64,000 nt of DNA from Owenia fusiformis. Taxonomy: Eukaryota; Annelida; Polychaeta; Sabellida; Oweniidae. Under the pieces are notes generated by a model that saw only the letters and a list, made by a program, of their open reading frames with translations, was not told the DNA's origin and ran no database searches. This document shows positions 38,301 through 46,249 of the stretch, piece after piece. The position numbers and the translations under genes were made by a program. Location: assembly GCA_903813345.2 (NCBI GenBank), contig CAIIXF020000011.1, positions 13,251,754-13,315,753 of the forward strand, in the 5' to 3' direction. Positions within the stretch are counted from its first letter, which is position 1; every line of letters begins with the position of its first letter.

Positions 38301-41300
38301 CTACTTTATCATCACTGAATAAATCATTCTGTTAGTCTTCAATCATCATAATAATTTTATGGGGAGTTGATTAGATCATGCTGAAGTAGTATGTAAAATT
38401 TCAATGCTCTGTCACTCATGGTTGTCATGGAAACCACAATTTTCGTTCAAAATATCCTTAATTTTGCAAAACCTGAACATGTACATCATGTAGAATATGG
38501 ATTATTTTTTGAATCCATACATATCAGCACATTTTAGCACACTCAAAATAACCAGTACAGTTCAAACATTTGTTTAAATATTAAGGATATTGCAATTTAC
38601 ATGATTGGTCAGTGTCAAAGAACATACAATTACATGAGTGATCAAAAGTGGGCGTCGCCCCCATAATAGTAGATGATTGCTATACTCTATAAAAACAGAG
38701 TTTAACTTGACTTTTGAGATACATTTACACTAGACTTATTTGATTATATTTTATATCAAGCATTTCTAGTAATAATGTACATCTTAGTGTTATAGTTATT
38801 GCATGGGGGGGGGTACAGAGGGGGGCTAGTAAAAGAATTGGGAGGAGGCAGAGCTAATCAACCTTAAGTATGAAACTCATCTACATATATCTGGATTTCA
38901 TGGGGTACATCTTCTGGGTCTTCTTCATATTCATCTCAATATATGGGATATTACAACTTACATGATTGGTCAGTGTCAAAGAACATACAATTACACAAGT
39001 AATCAAAACTGGGCGTCACCCCCATACTAGAGTAGATGATTGCTATTCTCTATAGAATCAGAGTTAAACTTGACTTGAGATACATTTACATTGGACTTCT
39101 TTGATTATACTTTATATTTTTTTCTGGTAAATAATGTACAACTCAGAGCAATGGTTATTGCATGAGGAGGGGTTGGGTTAGTAACAGAATTGGGTATTTT
39201 CTGGGTCTTCTTAGTTATCTCAATATACTGTATATAGTTATATGGGAGGGGGGGGGGGGTAGTAACAGAATTTGGAGGTGTGTGGGGAACAAGTCAGCAT
39301 TTAGTATCAATTTCATCTTCAGAGTTCTGGATTTCATAAGATACATCTTCTGGAGTCTTTCTGATTCATCTCCTGGTGCTATATCAACAATCATTTGTAT
39401 GAGAATACCAGTCAATACCCATGTCCTGCTGGAATGTCAGGGTTTACAATATGGGCCATATGCACGATAAGTGCTTTGTAGTAAGCTCTTGACAAGGTGG
39501 AAGAAGACTGATGTCGGTTCCTTCATAGTCTTTGATTGTTTTAGTATGGGGTCTTAACTTCTATTTCAATTGGTTTATCTGGTTTTGCTGGTGTAAGACA
39601 TTGTGGCTTAACATAAATGTTTTTTATATTAATCAGTCTTCTTTTGTTTGTCCAGCAGTCCAGCACTACACTTTGCTGTATTCTGTGCTTATCCTAACAC
39701 ATTGATAGAAGGAATAAATAAATGAAATGAAAGATATGTAATCTTTAAAATGCACATGAGAGATGGATTGAAAATGTGTTTATTCCTTGTGACAATTTTA
39801 CTCTCTGGGCCCAGATGGGCCCTAAGGAAATATACTAAATTTCATGGATTCTCTGATGGGTTGTTTTGTTTCTGGAGCTGGCAGAAAATACATGTTTTTC
39901 AAGATACTTCTAACAGCAGAGTGATTATGTGATAATTAAATCCAAAATTCTATAAACGAACCTGATAGGAGAAGAAGAGGGTGGTGGCATGTCATCACCT
40001 TATCAAATGTAGAAAAACATGAGTCCCTTAAGATTAGAATGAGTTCATGAATAAGGATGCAAATAAGAAGCAACTAATTTTACTAAATTGAATGATAAAG
40101 ACCAGAATATGCCTAGAAAAAATCTACTGTGTAGCAGGTGGGAAATGCCATATTCTTTCTAGTGATCATCATGATAAACCATGACATTTTATTTCTTCCC
40201 AGCCCTTAAGGTGAGACAGAAAGATGCTATGAGTATTAGAATGTGTAGTGATGACAATACAATAACAACTATAGATGAGCCTTCTCATAGTCTGATCATT
40301 TTCGTTCTTTTGTTTTATTGCATGATATTGATATATCAACAATCTCTTAAGAGAAAATACCACTAAACACTTGCAGATTTGAGAGTCATTCAGCTGGGAC
40401 ACAATATGGTGCTCCATCTTTTTAAAATGTGCTATCCTGCCCCTTCAAAGCATGGCACTTACTTAATCTAGCGAAGGTATGAAGGCTGCATATAATATGC
40501 CAGGCCCTAGATGGGAGTAGTAACAGAATAATTGGGAGGGAGAGGTCTGTTACCACTTCCCCACCCTCACCCCACGTAAAAACTATACTACTAAACGTAT
40601 TTATGAGAAATGTTTTATGTAAATTATATTCGAACATGACTGTATTCACGCCTTCTATGAACTGTGAACAAAGTCAATATTTTACCCAGGGTATATTCGT
40701 CAACACTACCCTTGGTAATTCGAGTAATATGTGACATCAAGAGGGCTGTAGTAATGGCAGACCATAAGTTGAATATTCGAAAAATTTTGGGGAGTTTTCA
40801 TGTTTGAATTGTAATATATACCTCAGAGCAGGCGTGATATTGACAATGACCCCTTAGGGCTAGGTAAAAACGCTTTCGAACCCCTCACTCCCTTGCCAAG
40901 CCATGTGGAGTATATTTGTCAATATAACACCTGCTCTTCAGTCTATATTTCTTAAATAATAGAAGTATAGATGACAGTGATCTTCCAAGCATAAGCAAGT
41001 GGGTGCAGCACCCACCTTAGATTTTGAAAATATGTTTGCACCCACCTGAAAATCCATATGCACCCACATGAAAGTGAGAAAATCATGAAAAATTGGCATA
41101 TTTTGACCAATTTTGGTCTGAATTGTGAAAATGAAAATTTTGTACCCACCTGAGAAGAAATCCTGGGGAGATCACTGGATGATCTTAAAACTCAAGTTGA
41201 CCTCTGTTTGTAGAGAATGAACCATATACTGTTGTTGGGGTGATTCCCACTTTTGATCACTTATGTAATTGTTTGGTCTTGGACACTAACCTATTATGTT

Positions 41301-44300
41301 TATTGTAATATCCTATATATTGAGATGAATATGAAGAAGACCTAGAAGATGTACATGTTCCTTAGTAAATCCAGAACGAAGTATTATGAGATTTATACTT
41401 GAAGCTGATTAGCGCTGCCCCCTTCCAGTTTCTATTACTAGCCCACCCCCCCTCTCTCAACCTGCCTCTCATGCAATAACTATAAAACTCAGGTGTCACT
41501 GGTCAGTATCAAGCGATGGTATATGCCATATAAGCCTGGTTTAGTTCAAATATCAAAGAATTACATCAACCATAAAGTAGCTCAAGTCATTGAAAACTAT
41601 AAATATCTTCTCAACTGACACCAGTGAGATATACATTATTTACCTGAAATGGTTGATATTAAGTATATAATCAAAGAAGTATAAATGATAAATATATATA
41701 TATATATCTCGAAAAGTCTACTTAAACCCTGTATTTATAGAGAATGGTAATCATCTACTATTATGAAGGTGATGCTGCCTACTTTTGATCACTTATGTAA
41801 TGGTATGGTCTTTGACACCAATCATGTAAAATGTAGTACCTACATATTGAAATGAAAATGAAGAAAACCCAGAAGATGTAACCTTTGAAAATCCAGAACT
41901 ATATAAATGAGAATTATACTAAGGCTGATTAGCTCTGCCCCATCCAAATTCTGTTACTACCACCCCCCCCCCCCCCCCCCCCCCGCTTCCCATGCAACAA
42001 CTTTTGCACTTAGATGTACTAGTACACTATATTTACCAAAAATGCATGATATTAAGTATATTCAAAGAACTTCAATATAAATGTATCTCAAAAGTAAAGT
42101 TAAACTCTGTCTTTTCAGAGAATGGTATTCATTTACTAATATGGGGGCGACGCCCACTTTTGATCACTTATGTAGTAGTATGGTCTTTGACACTTACCAA
42201 TTATATAAATTGCAACATCCTTTATGCTTAAACAAATGCTTGAACTTCCCTGGCAATTTTGGGTGTGCTAAAATATTCTTATATCTGTTGATTTGAAAAA
42301 AAATCCACATTCTATATTATGTACCTGTACAGGTTTTGCCAAAATTAAGGATTTTTCAATGAAAATTGTGGTTTCCATGGCAACCATGAGTGACAGGTGA
42401 TTGAAACTTAACATACTACCTCAGCATGATCCAATCAACTCCCCATAAAATTATTATGATGATTGAAGACCAACTGAATGATTTATTCTATGATGATAAA
42501 GTAGCCCCTGTAATTTTCCATTTTAGGGTCGAAAACGCCAATTTGACAACTTTCGCCCCGGATACGGCGCGTCAGACAAACATTTTCTGAAGTATCACAT
42601 AAAAATACATAAGAAACAAGTAATTTCAATTTGTTCACGAACTAATACATTTTTGGGTGCTAGCTTACTACCTAAAATATTCAACATGTCAATACTTGTG
42701 GGCAGAGAGTTTGTTGCAAATAAGCTACAATGAAGATGCTGGATTGTTGTTTATTGTTTAGTTACCCTGGTATCAATTAACACCATGGTGATGGTTTAGA
42801 TCAGATTATTTGTCAATCATTAAACAAAACAAATGTTTAATATGAAGTTTTTCTCATCTTAGCTCACTATTTTATGTCAGAAACTTCAAATGCTCTATTA
42901 TTATTTAGCACACACAGTCATGTACATGTTTATATTAGCGACTATTTCTTGTTTATTGAATACAAAGTGTTAAATATGTTGTTTCCATGAGCAACAATTT
43001 TGATATCATCATAGGTATCTATGATTATCAGATCGCATGTTAGTGAAATGCAAATCTATATATGTACTTACAATATTTGTATGTATGAATAAAGGATACA
43101 ATATGACGTATGTTATGTTTTTCAGGAGACTAATGTTCTAGGCTTTAAGGGTCCACGCAAAATGACAGTCATTATTCCTGGGATGAATCTGGATCATGAA
43201 CGAGTTGATCTTCGGCCTAAAAATGTAAGTTGAAGTGTGTCATTGTTCAATAAGATGTGTACATAGTGAACGCTTGTACACAGTGAACACCTATAGACCC
43301 ACAAAAAGTGTTCCTTGTCTGTAGGTGTATTTCATACAGAGTTTTGTCCAAGAAATGATGTTTACAATTCCATTAGATCATTTTTTCCTCGAGAAAGGCA
43401 TCCACTAAGACCTGTCGGTATAAGATCTCTGTAATCAGGTGTCGCTGGTATGATTTCCCTAACCTTTATGTCTGGGAGTTCAATGATAAACAATTGAAAC
43501 TTTCTTGGTTCAAGTTTCATCTCATAGGCAGTCAATTTTCCCACTGATTCATTCATTACCTAAAGCGTCATCAAATACATCTTATGTTTCAGGACCATGA
43601 TGGGCTAATAGAGCGCTGGAAGCACAAGAACATGGAGAATCTACTGGAGCTACATAACAAAACACCTGTTTGGAATGATGGTAAGTAGATTTGATAATAC
43701 AGTGGGGTGTAAGCTCATCTTTCAGAAGAAGGGGTCCTGGGTTCAATCCAAGTTCCCAGCGCTTTTTGTGGATGAGTGTGCTTTTCTTAATACACTGAGT
43801 GCTACCAACTTGATAATAGGCCAGCTCTCAGGCTGGAACTTTCAATGGTCCTCACTAAGTCTAAGACACCATTTCTATACTGAGAAATGAGAACTGCTCT
43901 GAAGTGAATACATTTGTAAAATTATTTGATTTAAACCAAGGAGGTATTGCTCACCCTTATACTGTAGGTGGTAAACAAAATACAAGACAACAAAGATGTT
44001 GTTTCGGGTTAGGTCAAAACTAGGGGTCACAGAATATGAGAGATTCAATATTGATACATATCTGCAATATTGACCTCACAATACAATATGATTTGATATG
44101 ATACATGATTCAACATGACTTAGGCCTAAAATAGAATTCTAAACTTTATTCAAATTTGTAAATCATAGAAACATCTAACAGAATAGACTAGAAAGGTGAT
44201 ACCTAGAGTAGTAACATAAATGGGATGGCCAAAATGGCTCCAAACTTTTCTTTGTTTTTTTCTTTTATATTATATGTCATAATCAAAACCGGTTCAACTG

Positions 44301-46219
44301 ATATTCACCCCTACTTTCAATACATTTTTTGGACTTAAATTGCTTGAGCGCTCACAGTGCCATTCTTTAAAACACTGTCAATAAGGGGCTTAGCCATAAG
44401 TTTCATTCAATGATACAATATGATAATTAACATTACTTAGGAGGGGCAAAAAGTGAGAAAATGTCAAATGTTATGTGAGCAATAAAATATTACTTTGTTG
44501 TTCTTCAACCTTAGAAAAAAGGAGATAAAGGAATTGATATTTTGACACAACCCAAGAAATTTATTATTTTTTACCTTAACCATTTCACCCTTTTAGCAAA
44601 ATCACAATTGCAAATATAAAAGATATTTCTTTATGCAAAAACCAGTGTCAGATAATGGAATATGTATACTCACCACAGAAAATGATTTAGGACATTTGGT
44701 GCGGATATCTCAACCTCTTTCTAGGAAAAGAATGTAAAACTGTTATTATTACCACCTTGCCGGGGCCTGTTCTAGGGGTATTAGTGCTCGTTTAGAAGGC
44801 ATTTATTTTACAATATCGACCTGAGCATTATATGATGTCATAGTGGTGGGCCATGGTGGCGGGCCAATATTGCATTAATGCCCAGCAATTTTCCCCGGAA
44901 AATTAGATATCGTTCAGTTGCGTAAGATTTTCTTGCTATTTCAGCCCTGGGCATCAACGGTGGTAATAATACTAATAACGTCATTTCTGCTCCTTCGACC
45001 CTCTGTCCAATATTTCACTATATAGCCCTTCGAAATGACATTATTGTACTATTCCTGTGTATATTTTAATGTGTATTATACAGTCATGGTTTCATCTTAG
45101 GAGCAAATGGGGATGACAAGTGTGTAATTAAGGCATGATTAGCATATGGATTGCCTTCTATGTTTTTAAGATATTCCCCCGTGGGAGGAGCTTTACTTAC
45201 ATCTCTATGAATTTTGATGATTTATTTTGGGTGCTTTATCCAACTGAGGCTCGAAAATAATCCTTCACACATTCATTTGGAATTCAGGAAGTGGTGACAT
45301 ATTGTAATGGTCTCCAACTTTTTTTGTGATGGTGTCCGGAGTTCGGCGTTTGGTGTCTGTAACAAATGGCAGGTGGTTACATTTTGCATGTTTGGCCTGG
45401 TTTTAATAATTGTTGAGAAAATTCCTAAAATGATACATTCAAACATTGCTCTATTTACTTAAAGCTACAGCAAATAAGGCGTGGGAAATATTTGAAGAAA
45501 TCCGTCAAAAACTCATGCCATCATGTTCTTTAGTGGGTCAACTTTGATATCTGAAAATCACAAATTTCTAAAAATTGAAGAATTATTCTTAAATATACCA
45601 ATATACCATCTGACATATAATTGCATTTTCTGAATTTCTCAATTGTATTTTTTTTCCAGATACCCAGTCTTATGTTCTGAATTTCCATGGACGAGTAACA
45701 CAGGCATCAGTAAAGAATTTTCAAATCGTGCATGATAATGATGGTAAGTAAAAGAGAAACGTCATTCGTCATGTGATAAAATACCTATTTCTAGTGATAC
45801 AAACATGTTCCAATTTTATATTCTAAGTGAAAGGTGGCTAATAGCCAAAAGTACATCTTAGGGAACATTGTATAGAAAACATATTGGAAAAGGGACTGAT
45901 CACATATCTGCCAGAGTCAGAATTATTTCGATGTCAAATAATTCAGTGAAAATATACCGCTGCATCTACTAAAAGATGTAAGAACATGTAAGAAGGCTGA
46001 AAAAATAAGAAATGATATATTGTAAAGCAAACCATTCTTATCAATTTACGAATAAAATCTTTACCACAAATTATTTGCTTTCCAGTTGACTACATTGTTA
46101 TGCAGTTTGGCAGAGTAGCAGAAGATGTTTTCACAATGGACTACAATTATCCCATGTGTGCCCTCCAGGCCTTTGGTATCGCTCTCAGTAGCTTTGATAG
46201 CAAACTGGCCTGCGAATAG
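16708..46219 (+). CDS. TUB: Tubby-family protein (TUB/TULP3-like), 12 coding exons, 455 aa
   Basis: Tubby-like proteins bind PI(4,5)P2 through a C-terminal beta-barrel and, through an N-terminal helix, the IFT-A complex, moving membrane cargo into cilia; family knowledge. Exons: 16708-16742, 22084-22147, 25485-25644, 26787-26933, 35437-35588, 36151-36345, 36818-36930, 37353-37449, 43126-43224, 43593-43680, 45660-45743, 46086-46219. All have AG/GT borders and the summed length is 1368 nt with every phase agreeing. Residues about 25-45 ([20 protein letters not shown]) and MVQAN match the TUB/TULP3 IFT-A-binding start. Residues about 55-206 are low-complexity, Ser/Asp/Pro-rich. The tubby domain runs about 207-455, with the PIP2 lysine/arginine pair in [11 protein letters not shown] (about K222, R224), the family signature segments [17 protein letters not shown] and the invariant end [10 protein letters not shown]. 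It looks closer to TUB than TULP3 (RDKKG, RKRKKS, NFHGR). The loop before KELAAAAYE is shorter than in vertebrates. Confidence 0.96.
16890..16960. repeat. Dispersed repeat shared with 41095-41170
   Basis: ATTTTGACCAATTTTGGTCT and flanking bases are shared with 41095-41170, in the same orientation. Family not recognised. Confidence 0.6.
16961..18424. other. Tubby intron 1, left part; no further feature
   Basis: AT-rich intron DNA. Short frames without motifs. Nothing else supported. Confidence 0.5.
18425..20425. mobile_element. 2.0-kb C-rich non-autonomous element made of tandem units
   Basis: CAGGGCCGTCAGA at the left is loosely mirrored by TTACGGGCCTG at the right, with TTTTG at 18420-18424 repeated at 20426-20430. 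The body is a higher-order tandem array: about 10 copies of a core around TTTTAAAGTGCCCAGA, alternating in two versions, separated by CCCCCTCTGGCACCCC-type blocks. The right end has a 47-C run (20261-20307) and an 11-C run. A short similar block at 34971-35010 may be a relic of the family. Confidence 0.65.
20261..20307. repeat. Uninterrupted run of 47 Cs
   Basis: Forty-seven consecutive Cs as assembled, followed by GCTGA and 11 more Cs. The true length is uncertain because such runs are prone to sequencing error. Confidence 0.8.
20431..22083. other. Tubby intron 1, right part; no further feature
   Basis: AT-rich intron DNA including a GATGT microsatellite near 20,693. Open frames around 21.4-21.9 kb carry no recognisable domain. 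Confidence 0.5.
22084..22147 (+). CDS. TUB: Tubby gene, coding exon 2
   Basis: Acceptor attgcag and donor gtaagtac. It reads [20 protein letters not shown] followed by AQ and contains the start of the N-terminal basic helix shared with vertebrate TUB (LRQQKL). It ends in phase 0. Confidence 0.93.
22221..22662. mobile_element. TTAA-flanked MITE, 442 bp
   Basis: ACCTGCACATCGCCCCAAAA at the left is an imperfect complement of GTTTCGGGGCAAAGTCCAGC at the right. TTAA lies immediately outside both ends (22217-22220, 22663-22666). TTAA targets are used by piggyBac and some other superfamilies. No transposase. Confidence 0.6.
22675..22800. repeat. Degenerate tandem repeat TTGTTCTC-TTGAATTC
   Basis: Four to five loose units of about 30 bases beginning TTGTTCTC. 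No further role visible. Confidence 0.5.
23145..23300. repeat. Inverted, diverged copy of the GGGCC-rich repeat
   Basis: Alternating GGCCC/AGCCC blocks with A/T spacers match the complement of 9630-9780 and 11160-11280 with divergence. Confidence 0.6.
23371..24204. mobile_element. 834-bp palindromic element, CAC...GTG ends, 5-bp target duplication
   Basis: CACAGGCTGGTATC at the left, GATACCAGCCTGTG at the right, with ATAAA duplicated at 23366-23370 and 24205-24209. The arms, each about 400 bases, pair with moderate divergence. The near-terminal motif TTGTCCGCTGTGACG recurs at the centre in both orientations, so the element may be a dimeric or nested structure. Non-coding. Confidence 0.8.
24210..25484. 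other. Tubby intron 2, right part; no further feature
   Basis: AT-rich intron DNA without recognised repeats or motifs. Confidence 0.5.
25485..25644 (+). CDS. TUB: Tubby gene, coding exon 3
   Basis: Acceptor ttatttcag and donor gtgagtaa. It encodes [12 protein letters not shown], then [19 protein letters not shown]. The KQRKKR and MVQAN blocks are strongly conserved with TUB/TULP3 and belong to the IFT-A-interacting N-terminus. It ends in phase 1. Confidence 0.95.
25645..26786. other. Tubby intron 3; no further feature
   Basis: AT-rich intron DNA. A GA microsatellite lies near 26,160-26,175. Otherwise nothing seen. Confidence 0.5.
26787..26933 (+). CDS. TUB: Tubby gene, coding exon 4 (donor region tandemly amplified)
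   Basis: Acceptor atatttcag. It encodes a low-complexity linker ending [15 protein letters not shown]. The donor is gtgagtat at 26934. The last 26 bases of the exon and the following intron start are repeated about eight more times downstream (see the repeat entry), so there is a series of look-alike donors. Phase 1 joins correctly to the exon at 35437. Confidence 0.9.
26908..27290 (+). repeat. 43-bp tandem array copying the exon 4 end and its splice donor
   Basis: Units start TGTACCCTCCATCAAGCCAC at 26908, 26951, 26994, 27037, 27080, 27123, 27166, 27209 and 27252. That is eight full units and a partial ninth. Unit 1 straddles the exon/intron border. Every unit carries the CACTAGTGAGTATAT donor. 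The first units are nearly identical and the eighth has a few changes. Use of a later donor would read an in-frame TAA just past the first donor. Confidence 0.95.
27480..27760. repeat. Dispersed repeat related to 54510-54760
   Basis: CCAGTTTCGCCACCGGTTGG, ATAACATGGCAG and the downstream AAAATATGTCTAATAAAA match the region near 54,515-54,700 in order and orientation, with about 20-25% divergence by eye. Family not recognised. Confidence 0.6.
27761..29322. other. Tubby intron 4, part; contains one coding-like fragment
   Basis: Apart from the minus-strand fragment at 28376-28588, this is AT-rich intron DNA with nothing recognised. Confidence 0.5.
28376..28588 (-). pseudogene. Coding-like fragment, origin unknown
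   Basis: A 70-codon frame containing [19 protein letters not shown] and [18 protein letters not shown] has a natural-looking amphipathic composition unlike the surrounding AT-rich frames. I do not recognise the family. It is antisense to the tubby gene and inside its intron, with no clear splice sites, so a mobile-element relic is most likely. Confidence 0.3.
29323..29521. mobile_element. 199-bp MITE
   Basis: TTGTATTACATACCT at 29323 and AGGTATGTAATACAA ending 29521 are perfect 15-base inverted termini, with looser pairing inside. No coding. Confidence 0.7.
29534..29613. mobile_element. 80-bp hairpin element
   Basis: TGAATATATGCCT...GGTCTGT and ATATAGCCC pair with GGGCTATAT, ACAGACC and AGGCATATATTCA. 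This is a compact palindrome only 12 bases from the neighbouring MITE. Confidence 0.65.
29614..32035. other. Tubby intron 4, middle; short repeats only
   Basis: Holds GGTCCGTATGTCCGGCAA twice (about 30,906 and 30,959), three loose units of a GGTTTCATACTAACTCCTGG-type repeat (31,168-31,290) and an AT palindrome near 30,585. No gene seen. Confidence 0.5.
32036..33025. mobile_element. About 1-kb dispersed element with CCGT tandem tract and terminal hairpins
   Basis: GGCTCACACAGTGAGCC near 32,042 is a hairpin followed by a GGTCCGTCCGTTCGTCCGT tract. The right end has GTGTGAGCACAGG and the AGGACCATGGGTCCT hairpin followed by a T run. The ends share TGTGAGC-type sequence in opposite orientation. 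It resembles abundant repeats of marine invertebrates, but I cannot place it in a superfamily. The interior is non-coding. Confidence 0.5.
33026..35436. other. Tubby intron 4, right part; no gene
   Basis: AT-rich. A fragment with TTGCTCCCCTTCTGG (34,975-35,010) recalls the 2-kb C-rich element, and AACAGCAATACCAGTCTTT is roughly repeated at 35,152-35,172. Otherwise nothing supported. Confidence 0.5.
35437..35588 (+). CDS. TUB: Tubby gene, coding exon 5
   Basis: Acceptor tgttattttag and donor gtaagttac. It encodes the acidic and proline-rich linker [20 protein letters not shown], which is not conserved in sequence with vertebrates but lies in the expected linker position. It ends in phase 0. 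The preceding intron, 26934-35436, is the longest after coding exon 1 and carries several repeats. Confidence 0.9.
36151..36345 (+). CDS. TUB: Tubby gene, coding exon 6 (start of tubby domain)
   Basis: Acceptor tgtttgaag and donor gtaagatt. It encodes [20 protein letters not shown] and [20 protein letters not shown], the first strands of the tubby beta-barrel with the phosphoinositide-binding Lys and Arg of IKCR. It ends in phase 0. Confidence 0.96.
36431..36570. mobile_element. About 140-bp hairpin element
   Basis: AAAGACCAAGATTTTATGAT is mirrored by ATCATAAAATCGAGGTCTTT, with a further inner pair. It lies in tubby intron 6. No coding. Confidence 0.6.
36818..36930 (+). CDS. TUB: Tubby gene, coding exon 7
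   Basis: Acceptor ttttcag and donor gtattaca, a weaker donor than the others. It encodes [20 protein letters not shown] and [10 protein letters not shown], near-identical to vertebrate TUB. It ends in phase 2. Confidence 0.96.
37260..37320. repeat. Short tandem repeat before exon 8
   Basis: CATGTGGTGTGTCATGT is repeated twice in tandem, about 40 bases before the exon 8 acceptor. It may lie close to the branch-point region. Confidence 0.6.
37353..37449 (+). CDS. TUB: Tubby gene, coding exon 8
   Basis: Acceptor ttattccag and donor gtaagtga. It encodes [20 protein letters not shown] followed by [12 protein letters not shown]. The loop between YDNG and KELAA is about seven residues shorter than in human TUB. 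It ends in phase 0, followed by a 5.7 kb intron mostly filled by one foldback element. Confidence 0.95.
41095..41170. repeat. Dispersed repeat shared with 16890-16960
   Basis: Same ATTTTGACCAATTTTGGTCT block, preceded here by several GCACCCACCT and CACCCAC motifs (40,995-41,070). Confidence 0.6.
41963..41984. repeat. Run of 22 Cs
   Basis: Inside the right arm of the 4.5-kb element, mirrored by shorter G runs in the left arm (38,806-38,814 and 39,248-39,258). Confidence 0.8.
43126..43224 (+). CDS. TUB: Tubby gene, coding exon 9
   Basis: Acceptor gtttttcag and donor gtaagttg. It encodes [20 protein letters not shown] and [13 protein letters not shown], a core tubby-domain block. Phase 0 at both ends. 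Confidence 0.97.
43593..43680 (+). CDS. TUB: Tubby gene, coding exon 10
   Basis: Acceptor tatgtttcag and donor gtaagtag. It encodes [20 protein letters not shown] followed by HNKTPVWND. It ends in phase 1. Confidence 0.97.
43681..45659. other. Tubby intron 10
   Basis: AT-rich. A small TIR element (44742-44973) is listed separately. Nothing else recognised. Confidence 0.5.
44742..44973. mobile_element. About 230-bp MITE
   Basis: TTATTATTACCACC at the left and GGTGGTAATAATA at the right, with GCCGGGGCCTG loosely mirrored by CAGCCCTGGGC. No coding capacity; target duplication unclear. Confidence 0.55.
45660..45743 (+). CDS. TUB: Tubby gene, coding exon 11
   Basis: Acceptor tttttccag and donor gtaagtaa. 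It encodes [20 protein letters not shown] and FQIVHDND, the first tubby signature region. It ends in phase 1. Confidence 0.97.
46086..46219 (+). CDS. TUB: Tubby gene, last coding exon (12)
   Basis: Acceptor gctttccag. It encodes [20 protein letters not shown] and ends at the family-invariant [10 protein letters not shown] followed by TAG at 46217-46219. This matches the conserved C-terminus of TUB and TULPs, where the terminal helix fills the barrel. Confidence 0.97.
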
Positions 46220-46243
46220 ACTAAGACCCCTTTGCAGTTGGAT

Positions 46244-46249
46244 AATAAA
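46244..46249 (+). terminator. Possible polyadenylation signal just after the tubby stop
   Basis: AATAAA lies 25 bases after the TAG. This would give an unusually short 3' UTR. Further AATAAA motifs occur kilobases downstream (for example near 48,616 and 52,583), so a long 3' UTR is equally possible. Only transcript data would decide. Confidence 0.3.

Larger units (their letters stand above)
38133..42672. mobile_element. 4.5-kb foldback DNA element filling tubby intron 8
   Basis: GGTAGTAAGCTAGCACCC at the left and its complement at the right, with TA outside both ends (38131-38132, 42673-42674). TIRs exceed 500 bases (for example CTGACGCGCCGTATCCGGGG in both). Each arm carries about three diverged tandem copies of a roughly 350-base unit with GGTCAGTGTCAAAGAACATA and TGATCAAAAGTGGGCGTC. 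Arms therefore pair for well over a kilobase. The centre (about 39.4-41.2 kb) is unrelated DNA and the whole lacks a transposase frame. Confidence 0.75.

Noticed and set aside
44040-44110. CTAGGGGTCACAG as a hAT end
   Set aside because: No matching inverted end or 8-bp duplication could be found downstream.
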